A stretch of 64,000 bases of DNA from Setophaga petechia (Eukaryota; Chordata; Aves; Passeriformes; Parulidae). Made by a program: the position numbers and the translations under genes. Positions 1 through 13,100 of this stretch are shown one piece after another; positions within the stretch are counted from its first letter, which is position 1, and the number at the start of each line of letters is the position of its first letter. The notes under the pieces were generated by a model that ran no database searches, had not been told where the DNA came from, and saw only the letters and a program-made list of their open reading frames with translations. The stretch lies in the NCBI GenBank assembly GCA_024362935.1, contig JANCRA010000012.1, forward strand, positions 1,302,001 through 1,366,000. Direction: 5' to 3'.

Positions 1-3000
1 TCACTTTGAACTACAAAAAAGAGATGCATAATAATCAGCATTGCCAAATACTGAAAGGGTCTGTAAGGTTCTGGATACCAGTGCAGAGATGCCTGGGTGG
101 ACAGTGTGCTGTTTCCCTGGATTCCTTTGGGAGGCAGCCTTGCTTACCGTTAAAAGCACAGAGCGAATGTGCATGCTATGGATAAAAATGTTACTGTATT
201 TCTGTTTACAGAACGCCTGCAGACCGAGCCCTTTTTATACATACACAGCTCTACGTATTCTGACTTACAGAAATTGTGATCTACATTAAATAAACACCAT
301 GATTCACAGAGCCATCACTAAAATCTACAAACCCTGCTCCTCACTTGACTTTGCAGCAGCTCTGTTTATGACCTACCTCGTTCAGAGGAAGTTCATTTAA
401 AAGTGAAATTAAAGTGAATAAAAACATTTATTGTAGTAATATAAAACAAACTAGCACCCTATTTTCAGTCTAATTCAAATATTACTATTTAAAGAATACA
501 TATTAAGAGAGAGAATTGAAATGCAGAAGTCATATATGCAGTTCCCTGTAACTAGTTAACTAGAACAACTTTTTAGCACAGGAAATCCTCATGATTATTT
601 CAAAACATATAGTGTGTTCACAATCACTCTGGAATTCAGTGAATTCACAACAGCATGCGTCATTGCAAATAAATATTCATGTTTGTCCAAAAAGGCACAC
701 ACGAAGCTGTCTTTATCTACAGGAATCACCTAACAAATTCACCTGTACGGATTTGTTTGCCTACACTTATTGTTGATTATATTCAATGGTATTTCTTTGT
801 CATCCTTTTTATTGCATCAACTGTCTAATTTTACTGAGTAAATAGTGCACAACTTTCTGCAAATGAGACAAAGTATATACATGGCATTTGGGCACCATCT
901 TGGGCAGTAAGAAATACTGCCCAATTCCCCCAATACTTGGGGAATAAATCCATTTAAGAGTTTGAAGGACTCAAGAGTGGGTCTTGGGTTTTTTCTTTTG
1001 TTTTTTTTTTCCTTTTCAATGAGTAAAAAGACAGAAGTGGGGAGAATACAACTCACATGTCAGAAATGTTAACTAGGTCTGAAAAATATGAAGCTAGATA
1101 TCGTGGTCATGCAGTTAACTCATTTGAGTTGTATTTTGAAAATGTGACTCTGGCACTAGGAAAGCAAACTTCTTAGTCCAAACTACTATAATGAAAGACA
1201 CAGCATGATACGGTGGGAGAAACAGCTGAACACATACAGATTCTACATCTGAAGACATGTAACACAGAGCAAATACTGTGAAACTATGGACTAGGACTTG
1301 TATGTATGCTCAAAGTTAATTACCTTAATTGCACTATCCTTAAAATGGATGGCAACACAGAATTGGTGGCATCAAGCTGGAAGAGGAATGCACTGGATAA
1401 CATATTTAGTGAAAGACAGAAATAAGGAAATCTCTGACCAACTGTGGGCAGCTGGATCCCTGCTGACCACTCACTGACTTTGATGCTTACCACCTAAGCA
1501 AAATGCCCCAGATGGAAAAACTCATGTCACACACCTACTCCCAAACTGCATCGCAAAGTCAGTGAGCCCTGAGAAGTTCTGGAAAATTGGCATAAGGCTA
1601 AAGAATGTGGAGCAATTGTATTCCACTCAGTTGTAGGCTGGGGTTCCTACAGTTATGAGAAAGACTCATCTACTCCAGGTACATTGCCAGAGGAAGAGGG
1701 AAATTCAAGAAAAAGCAGTGAACACCATTTTCTTTGCAAAGTTGTAGGTCTTGCCATGTCCTTATGTCCCAGACAATAACAATCTCCTTCAGAGATGAAA
1801 TTTCTGAAAATTCTTTTTGTGTTGCTGAAAAGCCACAGTCTTGCCCACCAGGAAAGGGAGGCCAGTAAATCTAGAGAGGAAGAGTCTACTTACAGTATCA
1901 ACTGCAACATACCTTTAACATTCCTTTAATGAAAATTCTCTCCATTGAACATTTTAAGTATTGTTTATCTTAGAAAATGAGATAAAGTGCTCATATCTTC
2001 AGTATTCTCAGGACAGACGATCTAAAGTCTTTAAAAAACTCTTGCAGCAATTTCCCTGACAATGTGCTCCAGGATTTGCCAAAAATTCCCTGTAATATAT
2101 TACCCACTTTCTCTGCTTTGTAGTACTTACTCAGTTACTTGTCTGAACATGCGCCTACAGATACGATTTTAAAATAAGAACATGCATTTCAAGATTTTAT
2201 AAATCTGCCCTTCTTGTTATCAAGGTTGCATAAAACAGATTGCTCCTACATAAAACATAATTTCCAAGCTGTAACTGCCATTGCAAATGGTACACAACAA
2301 CAGGCAAGACTGTAACCTAACAATTCTGTAACAATTTACATTAAAAAAGGCCACTCCAAGCTAGTGCCAAGTATAGAAAAGAAGATTGAAAAATAGTGCA
2401 CTTTTTATTGTGTCTAAAACTACAAACTGGCAAAATATCTAATCATACTTGAGAGGGTGCATGTGGATACACTAAACACCTGCCAGTTCTACACTGCTAC
2501 AAAAATGTATTTAAAAAAAAACTTTGTGTAACAAGATCCTGAACTCGAAAAAAATCATATGTATTTGGATTATACTTTTTTTATGATATGACATAATTTA
2601 CACTAGTATTTAAAAGCTTTTTAAAAAACCCCTCTATTTTAGGGAAAGTTCCTGCCAAGTTTTATAATACATATGTGTATATATAGAGAGAGATAAAACA
2701 TTATTCTCTGAAATGCAATTAATTCTACATGTTGCAATCTGAAATTAGCAAATATTTCTGAAATTTAATTGTCAGCAAATCAGCCCTTTTTTTCTGATAA
2801 CTCCACTATGACAAGCAACTAGAAAGTGGTGTACAAAAATTACCTAATTCGAAACTTCTACAACTTCTATGACTGAAACTACTGCAACTTTGGATATAGC
2901 CAGGGGGGAAAAAAAAAACCCACAAGAGGTCAAGGGGGGTTTCTTAACAATTTCCTTTGAAATTATTAAACCTTCTACTACACAGTGGAGTACCCAGCAA

Positions 3001-4042
3001 AGATAAAAATGCTCCAGAAATGTGAAAGAGCAAGCTCATAGGAAGTAAAAAACTGAGAGCGAGTATGAAGACATCCCATGCATCACATAATATATATTGT
3101 GATTAAATTCCTGAATAGAAATGGGGGAGGATAATAAAGGGAGTATTATCAGCTAATCAAGAAAATATGTTTTATTAATATTAAAATACTGTTTTTTCCT
3201 TCAGATTCAAAACATACCATTTCACTAGAACATAGTTTTTTTGTACCAGTTAGCAAGAGAAAAATTCTGGAAGAGAACTTGAAAGTAATGAAATACTTCT
3301 GTCAGTTTTGTTATGAATTCTTACACAAATTCTTACACTTATTTTGCTATCTGTAATTTGCTTATGAATGGTGTTAAATTATCAAAATGATTTCATGTCT
3401 GCTGATAGACCCAGCATAAGAAAGGTTTATCACTTATCTTTATTTTCTGGTAAAATGTTTTCTTAAAAATGATCTTGAGTATAGAAGGCAAAGCATGAAA
3501 TGAAAGATGCATTCTTTGCCAAGTTCCAGTATTCAGAAGCAAGATGGCAGTATTGCTGAAGATCTGATGTTTAATTATGTTGTTGTTTTCTCTATCTAAG
3601 CATAATCAACATTACTGACCTACTAAATGAAGATTGCACTGCAAACTGCAGCTTATAGAACAGAAAATCTTCTATTGATTTAAAAATTAAAGGTCTTTAA
3701 CAGGACTACAGGTTTAACACTGGATTGTGTAATTTAAAAATAATTCTAAAGCACAGAATACATTTTATGAGAGCATTATTTTCACTGTATTATCTATTAT
3801 ATTGCAGTGTCTGGAACGTGCTTAATTTGAAGAATTTTTCATGGCAATTTTTGGGTAATGAGCCTGTTTAACACATGTTGAAGAAGTTTTGCATTCAAAT
3901 AAAAGGTATGGGAAACACAGTGAAAGATAAAAGAGGCACATGAAACTAATTACAGCAGAACTGAATTGATGCATTTTCTGAAGCGACTGCTAATCAGAAA
4001 ACAGGCTACAAAAAGAGAGTGAAATACTAAACTGTGCATTAC
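1..4042 (-). other. POT1 intron (partial), no feature seen
   Basis: AT-rich intron beyond the exon at 4043-4198. I looked for the next POT1 exon (FLRIYSLHT and LEFHLHGGT regions) and did not find it. No clear repeat. Confidence 0.7.
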
Positions 4043-4198
4043 CTTAAGTGATTCTGCCAGTTGTACATGATTATCATAGACTAGAATGTCCACTGCTAGA
4101 TTTCTCAGCTGATGAAGAAGAACTTTTTCTCCTTCCAAGTCTTTTGCTTCCACAGGCACCTTCCATGTGGGGTAGGGACATTCAGTGCCATCCCAAAC
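4043..4198 (-). CDS. POT1: POT1 coding exon, OB2
   Basis: This 156-nt exon (52 codons, phase 0 to 0) has a gcattgcag acceptor and a cttaag|gtaatg donor. It encodes [17 protein letters not shown] through [18 protein letters not shown], part of the second OB fold. The next expected exon (beginning VGSFLRIY in human) is not visible between here and position 1. Confidence 0.97.
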
Positions 4199-7100
4199 CT
4201 GCAATGCAAATGAACTATTTCAATGTGCTCAGAATACTTTAGATTCAGACTTTAAATAACTTTTTACATTTTTTTAAATTAAAAATTATTAACAGTAAGA
4301 GAACTTAGTTGTAGTCTCAATCTAAAAGTCCTTAAAACACTTGAATTAGACCTTGCAGGATTTTTTAATTTATTACTCTTCACAGAGAATAAAAAAACCT
4401 CTACAGAGAGCATAATCAAGCACTAAGACCTAGAATTTGTTAATATTTAAATAAAAAAACCCCAACAACTCTAGCAAAAGCTCAGCTGCTTATCCAGCAC
4501 AGGATGACACAATATTCTGAGCTGGAAGGGACCCACAAAGATCATCAAGTCAAACTCTTAAGTGAATGGTCCACATGGGGATTGAACCCTCAACCTTGGT
4601 GCTCTCAGCACCATGCTCTGGTCAACTGAGACAATCTCAGGGTCAGCCACAACTATCAGAATTCATCATATGCAGAACTGTCTGTACTTAACATTTCAAT
4701 CTTGCTATAAGAGTTTTTTAACCACTCCAGCTACAGTATGTGAATACTGAGTGCATATACATATATTGTATATGCATATACAGCATATATTGACTTAATT
4801 ACTGATGATCTCCTATAGCAGTATACACTGCTAGTTACCCAGAACATATTAGAAAAACATCAATACTTAACCTGTATTTATTAACAAGGATTTTTAAATT
4901 TCTTTGCCTAAAGCTAAATCCTTGATACACTCCAAGTACTGAAATATCAGTAGTTATTTTTCAGCTATCAAAGTGTTGTGAAAAGGTAAGTTTACTGACA
5001 GGCTTAAAACCTTGAACTCAGAATCTTACTTCTTAACCCAAACATTATTCTGTAAACTATGGTCTCCTGAGTTTCTGAAGATACACTCTTCTCAAAGACT
5101 CAAAAATAATGGTTTGATATACTGGCATAGTAAAACAAAAATCTAAAGGCATATGGAATTCTGAAATGCTGCTTTTCATAGAATTTCATACATATAGGTA
5201 CAGCAGAAGGACCTATTTTCCAATTTCAGACAGTTTGTGATTCTAAGGTGCTTTGTCCCATAAGTTAGGCACACAGAGGGCAAGAAAAAAAGACACTAAA
5301 GCCTAATTTTTAAAGGATTTCTACCTCTTATACTAAACTGCTTTGGATCAACAGACCCACAGGAAAAGATCTAAGAATCAGCAGAGCCATGTATAAATGC
5401 ACTAGGAATAACTCATGGAATATGCATCCAGAATCAAGAGATAAAAGGGAAAACTGTTCACAGCGAAAATGACCCATGACATCAAATTATGTTGCCAAAT
5501 AAGAGTATATTCTGAAGGACCCAGATAATGAGGTGCTATATGCTGCCACAGATTAAAAAAAGCCTGTTATCTTCTGATCCTGCACCATGAAATACTTAAA
5601 ACCACCTTTGAAAGAGAGGTTGTCTATTGCTTGAATTATCACATCTTTTGCAGAACTCAGCTTGAAAACAGATTTAGTGCATATATACTACAAATTTAGT
5701 CACTGACAGAGTAAAGAATCTTGAATTTGTCAAATTTTTCATTATTTTTCAACTGGCTTTACTTGGTACACTTTGGTAATTCTACACTGGAGAGATGATC
5801 TGACAAATGGATTAAAATAACCTGCATACTCCCTGTTCAGATAAAAAGGATGGTGACTCAGCTCTAAAATGTCCTCTGCCAGAAGAACTAACTGGCCTGG
5901 CACCAGGGCACCTTTTAGAGGAATTTATAAGCTAGTGAAGCTTAAAAAAAAAAAATCTTTTAAAAGTAGTTGGGATTGGTTTTTTCTTTCACAAAAACAG
6001 ATAAAGCTCTCTTCCTCAGGAGCTGGGAAGCTGTACTTTACACTAAACATGAAAACATCCTGGTTTCCAACTGTCCTGCTTTCAAAAATGAATACCGGAA
6101 TAAAACCCAAAACTGGTTAAATTAATTCTGAGTAAGAAACAACAAATTGTTCTATTATGAGTCATGAGCAGATTGGAGCTAAAAAAAAAGTGAGTGATAA
6201 CATTAGATCAGCATGGTTGGAAAACACTGAAATGGGAGAGACAAAACACCTGTTTCTATCTTCAGCAGAATATGCTCATTGTATGACTTACCTTAATGTA
6301 CACAACTTAACTGACAGACAGAAAGGATGAAAAGACTAATAATAAAACTCTTATGAAAGGCATAAATGACAGAATAATTTCTAGTGTGTATTCTAGAAAT
6401 ACATCTCCATCAATAGTCTCCACCAATATGACTAACAAAATTCTCAGAAAATGGAAAACACTAACAGCTGAGAGATACCATCTTTATGCCATGTCCAACT
6501 CTGCTGCTGTGCAAACAGGAATTAATTTATCAAGTATTATTTACAAGCTATGCTACAGGTGATGCACAAAATTGCTGGAATTCATTTTAGTTGTCTTTGA
6601 AGCAGTCTCCACTAGGTACATGAAATCAATGCTTATAATAATAATAATAATTTTTCATAGTATAATCAACCATTAATTTAACAGATATATTTGAAAAAAA
6701 AAGTAAGACATTATTATAAAATGAATAATCAAAATAATACAAAAAAATAATATTTAATGATCACTCAGTTTGAGCTGGTATTGAATTGGCTGTTTTGTTT
6801 GTGGTTTTTATTTAGTAAATCAAGAAAAAAATCAGAAGTCTGTTGATAAGTTTTTAGAAAGGCTTCTTTTCTATCACAACCAGTATTTAATATCAGAAAT
6901 GGATTTTGCTATTGTTGAAAAATGGAGGAATTTAGCAACAGAATATTAATGTAGCATTTTTAAGCTTGTCCAATGTATTGTGATACATGTTTAATTATTT
7001 AATATTCTATACTAAATAATTAATCAACCATTATTTGACTTCAGACTTCTACCTTCCTAAGTCTACCCTAAAATTTCCCCAAGTCATCACCTTTACTATA

Positions 7101-10100
7101 CAAAAGTGACAAAATCAACTTCAGGTCTTACAACACAGACAAGTGTGCAAAGAAATAGCAATTTAAGAAAGCACTTGTCTCTGTCCTTGCAAAAGCTCCT
7201 CCAATGCTGAATATACACTTATTAATGAACAATTAATTACAGTCTACAAAGCCATGAAAATTTACTGGGTCTCATTTGCCATCTATTTCACAAGGCACAA
7301 TTAAATGGAAATGTTTGTAGCAGTTGCAGAATATGTTATAGCATGCACTTAAGGTTTGTTTCTATGTAGTAAGGCATTGTTCTGCATGAGAAAAATCTTT
7401 GCTGCTTCAATGAAGGAGCAAACACCAAGTGCTAATTCTAAAAATATTGTAACAATACAGTTTAACACAGTAGAACCAATAAATAATTTTATGAAGTCAC
7501 AAAACAGAAAATAAAAGCTTGATCATTACTTATGTTTTAACAGTCAAGTACAAAAATAAATACAGAAGAGTCTTGGAATAACACCCGACTGTACATCTGA
7601 ACTAAAACTGGGAATATTGTGGAGACCTCCTTTTCATTTAGTTAATGTTAAGGATCCCCTTTAGAATCTGCTCTCCTGTTCTGTGGCACTTTGCATTTTG
7701 TATTTTCAGTAAGCACTGATGCCCAGAGTGCTTATGTGTAACTAAAAGAAGCTACCTGAAATCCATCATGATAACATAAACCATTCATTCTTTTCAGGCA
7801 GTGCTACTTACTGCACTAATCATATCCATCAAATCTAGAAAAAGGAACAGTAAATGCTGCTAACTAGAAAACAAGGACGCAGTTTAAAACATAAAATATT
7901 TTTCAAGGTTAAGAAATCTTGCGATATTTATCTACAAATCTTTGTGAAATTATGATCTATATAATGCCTTCTTAATAAACCCCTGTAAAAAAACAATTCA
8001 GGTGATCAACTTCAAAGACAATCAGGCTTTCTATTCTGTTTTCATGAAAACAAAATAGCCAAGGATCACAGATTTGTTTACACTAAAAACATTTATCTAC
8101 ATGGTATTATTTAAATTAATGTGTCTGTTTTATTGAAAAATGTATCCCAATGTCTTCATAAACCTAAAAACATTATTTTTAAAAAGGAAGTCTACCTTTA
8201 GAAGAAAAGAAGATCCATCCACTTTTGCTTTTCCTACCAGCTGGCAAGTGAGATCAAAGAACAGCATTGGTTGAACACCAGACAATTTTGTTGCAGGTCC
8301 AGAGATGGAAATGTTACTGGCTGCCCAAATCCGTAATTCTTCTATTGTTTTCTGTTCTTCGTCCATGAATGTGTACACTCTGCTAGAAGTTCGTGGAACT
8401 ACTGGAGCTCCTACAGTTCCATCAAATGTTAAGGATGCAAATCCCCCACTGGTAATTCCCTGCATCTGTCCATTGTATTCCCTGATCTGTAATAAAATAT
8501 GAATGAGAAAGAAAAAGTTTGTACTGCTTGGATAAACAAATACATTTCTGCTTTATCATGTGCATGGAAAATGGACCACTAATCATTTCTGTCCCTGGTT
8601 CTACTGGGAGAACAGAGTCAAAATAAAAATAAAACTAAAAGGTAAAATTAATATTAATAAGAAAACAAAATGTATAAGCAGAAATACCATCTTACACAAA
8701 ATTTTTTCAGAGGCAGAGTAATACTTACCTGTAACATTTACACCTACAGCATCTTTACAGAGTATTTTATTTGCACACATCAAAATATTTGTGTGGGGAA
8801 CATATCAGGATGGGGAATAAATGGGGAACTAAATGCACAAAAGAAATTAATTTTTAGGGTTTACACAGCAAAGTAATGGCAAAGTTATTATGGATTCCTG
8901 TTTTTGGCCCCTCCCAATAGCCATTTCCCAATATTACTGAACTGAAAAAAATACATCAGTTCGAAGAGATACTTGTTTTCCATAAAGCAAGCAGTGATGA
9001 GCTTTCATTCCTTGAATTATGAATACAGCTATCACAACTATTCAATGTCTATTGCCCTGCTTATGCAGGTCTCCTGAATCCTGCTGATTTGGCTGTGTAT
9101 CTGCTGCCACATGAAACACAGTATTTAAAGTCTGAAACATTCCTTCAATGGTCTAGTCTAGTCTTACTGCTCCCTGCAATTATAGATTTATCTATATCAA
9201 AGCACTGCATGACTCATTATCCAGAAATCTGAAACAGTCTGTTTTGATGCATCCCTTTCCAATTAATGTGGGGTCACCAAGTAAGTGATAACGTGCATGA
9301 ACATGGCATTTGTGAGACAGTCTAGTATGGGATTCCCAGTGCTCAATTTCCAAATGGTCGAAAATTCCACTGATTTGAAAGTGCAGAACATGCAGTGTGT
9401 GTCAGAAGTGCCAAACAGCAAAACACTGCCAATGATTTAGGCCTATATTTTATAAACATGGTGAAATTTAAAAACAAAACAAATCAGGCATTCATTGACC
9501 TGGGAAATTCATATGCAAAGCAGTTCAATGTTGGTGACAGGGACTCCTTTAATCCCTGCTACTCTGACATAATGCATAAATGCATTAAGGGTCATCTCTA
9601 AGATAAACTTTGATTTACTTAAGCATTCTTCAAATCTGACCAATGGAACACATCAATTCAGGATGAAGTTTTTTTTCAGTGAAACACTGAAAAGCTTCAA
9701 TTTTTTAACCTTTACATTTAAATGTTGAAAATACAAGAAAAGCCAAAGGACAAATAAGGAAAATACATGGTTTCATAATCAATTTGCCCCCATTATCTAC
9801 GATCTGGAAAAACATGTTCCCCTGTAAGATGTAATATAAACACACAGATTTACTTTAGTTGCTATCACTGGCATTATATTCCACAGCTTCTCTAAACAGG
9901 TAACATCCAGAGGGGATGGAAACTCTCATCACTTTTACCTATTCATCCTGTATCAAAATATATTTCAAGAGTATTTTTCATATCTTGTCTGACATGTCAA
10001 ATGTTTCTTGAAGTGCTTTAATTTCTAATTTACCTATTCATTTATTTCTTCATTAGTTCTTTAAAATCATCATAAAAATATCTTGATTTTTTTCTTAGTA

Positions 10101-13100
10101 AAAATTCTATCCTAGTCCTCTGCAAAGGCTCTAAGCCTTTCACAAAACCAGAAAGAAAGGACTTTGTCTCCCTGGGCTTCCACCATCAGTTATTCTTCTC
10201 TTTTCCCAAATCCTTTATGTCACGTTTTGAGCATTCAGGAAGCTGACTTACTGTACTTCAGACATCTCCCAGTACCCTCATTTAGTGAACTTGAAATCAG
10301 CCTTGATGCTAGAAGAGGCAATTATAAAATAATAAGTAACAAAAAAGAAATAAAATATGTAAGAAGGTAAATCTCAACTGTCATGAAGAGAAAATTACCA
10401 ATGATCTATAGCAAAACCAGATGTCCTCAGGCACAGACAGGTGGAGAAGCCACTGAGTCCTCTCAAATGTAAACAGAATTCAACAATATTATTTAGTGAA
10501 CAACAGAAGAAACAGGAGAAGAAAACACAGAATGGGTTACAGAACAAAGTATTTCTCAGCTGGAAAAATACTTGTGTTGGACCCACAAAACAGATGATGG
10601 CCAACAGAAATTCTCTGGGCTTGTCCTTGGAAAAAAAAAAATCATTGCTAAAGACATGAGGGATCACTGGAGTGTAAAATCAACAAAATCTATGGAAAAA
10701 TGTTGTTTCATTATGGCACTCATGCAGATTTCAGATCAAGTTAGGCACTGATACTGTAAAAATGTTGTATTTTCTGAATTATTTTGAAATTGAATTAGAT
10801 TTATAAAAGAGCCAGTCTGGGACTTTTGCATATGACAATGATTTCCTCTTCAGTAGATTTTGTGTCATTTCTAGTGGATGTGGACCTATTTTTAAAAAAA
10901 TTAGTGGGGGAGGGTGAAGCAGGGGGTTAACAGGGAAAGAGGGCAGACTGCTATCTCTTTAAAACTTCACTGAGAATTTTAAATAATTTCAATAAATAAT
11001 GGTTGCTAAATAAAAATATCCTCTGGGACAAAAAATGGAGCAGATAAAATGCATTTAGCTTGTTCTAAGCAAGTAAATTCCAATACATATTGCAGGAATC
11101 TTTGTCATAGTTTCTGTAAGCTAAAGAACAATAGGTGAAATGTTACCTTAACAAACTATGCAGACAATAAACTCTAGTGATTTCTATGGGGTACAACCCT
11201 ATACTGAATATGGTTATTGAAAAGAAGCTAATTTTGAAATATTTATAAATAGATTTACACCAAAGTAAAATACATCCTTCTTTTTTTTTTTTTTCTGAAG
11301 ATGGTGTTATTTGTTTCACTAAATGGAAAAGTGTGATAGTAAGTAGTGTATAAAGCTGGAATAACAGCATCTCCATGGTAGCTTTCCATCAAAACTGATT
11401 GTTAAATTATAGAAGCAAAGGACTATTATGAAACCACTGCAGGAACAGATCATCTCAGAATATCAAAAAAATGCCTAGGGAAACAACATATACCAAACTA
11501 ATGTATGTTTTTATACTAAGAAGGAAGATCTCATCTTTTTATGACTGTCACTGATGATATTTGTATGAAGGAAAGTATCCTGTCAGAAAAAAACCCACCA
11601 GAATGCATCTGGTATATTTCATTATATTTTGTAAATGTTTTCTCATCTAAAGCAAATAGTCTAAACAAAGTTGGATAACGGAGGATGCTGATTATATTTT
11701 CTTATATTTTAATAATGTAATTCTGGTTTACTTGTACCGCCAGCTGTATGAACAGAGAGATACTAATGAAACAGAGAAGTCATTTGAAGTATAAATTAAA
11801 CCATTTTGAATATGTTCAAATATCACAGGAAGAAAACTGAACTACATAAACTATGTGGAGGCACCTCCTAAAAGAAAACTAACAAAGATAGTCACATAGA
11901 AGTAAAATGATTTTTTTTTGAAGACATGATAAACACATTTAGATATTAGGACCATAAGTGATAGCTTATTCTCTACCATTCCTGAATTGCTGCCTGCAAA
12001 CTAAGATTTTTTGAAACATCTGTAGCAATAGAAACTCAAATTAAAGAAGAAAATGAGCAATATAATGTATTTTATTTACCAATTTAATTCACCTGAAATA
12101 TAAGTATTTTCTGGAAAAATTTGTATGCAAGAAGTTTATATACTAAGTCAGTTGAAATAATTTCTGGTCTAGTAATTTAAAAAGCCAGCAGGCACTGTGA
12201 TACTGCTTTAGAAATTCTAATAGAGTAAAAAATTACTATTTTGGAATATTTTCTACATATTAAAAACCTGATCCAGTAACTTGACCAAAAATACTGATAG
12301 GAAAACATATTTGCAATTGCTAAGACCTGAAATTACAGAAACACTCTCTCACTGCCTACAGTCATTATTTCCTGACATTATTTACTATAGGAAAAATACA
12401 TGTTTTTAATTTAAATTCCATTCAAAGTGAATTGTATGCCTTACAGAAATTTTGAAGGAGAACCACAAGCAATATTAATACTGATATTTCTAAAAAAAAA
12501 AAGTTTTTTTCTGTATTAAAAAAAAACCCCTAACTGCTTACTAAAAAAAAGTTTTATTCCTTCCACTCTTCAGAAAAAGAATTTGAAAACTGGGTAGCAG
12601 TGCAAAAGACACACACTCTTCAACATCTTTTTTAGTAGAAAGTCTCAAACCTATTTTTGGCCAAGTTTATATATTTGGACCACAGAATTTTCTCAGAAGA
12701 CACTAGGAGTCTGGGGGCTCTATTCTGCTGAAGTTTAATGTTCATGCAGCAGGCTATATACCCAAGGTCCAGACTTTCCCCCTCATCCTTATCAACCTGA
12801 CAGCTATGGCTAGAGCTGCCCAGGAATAAGACGTAAGCAGATATTTCTGCTGGGTCCTTCTCCCAGTACCTTCCATATTGCATCAAGTAGAAAGAAAAAA
12901 AGAAACCAACTTTCATTGGACAAACAGGATTAAACTAAAGGGGAGAGCATAAAGAGACAAGGAAACTGCTAGCTAAGTGCAAAAGTAAGATTGCTCCTGG
13001 AAATAACAGCAGATTGTTTAAAGATCAAAGTAAGCAACACAGTGGAACGAATGCTATGTTAAATATTACTAGATTTAGGAGAGTGATGCACAAGAAGGGA

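Noticed and set aside
1..4042. Next POT1 exon (human VGSFLRIY... and LEFHLHGGT...)
   Set aside because: I searched the minus strand by eye and saw no match; it probably lies beyond the window edge.
4566..4636. Possible functional tRNA-Ile gene on the minus strand
   Set aside because: The anticodon arm and A box are altered and a CR1-like tail follows, so it is a SINE head.
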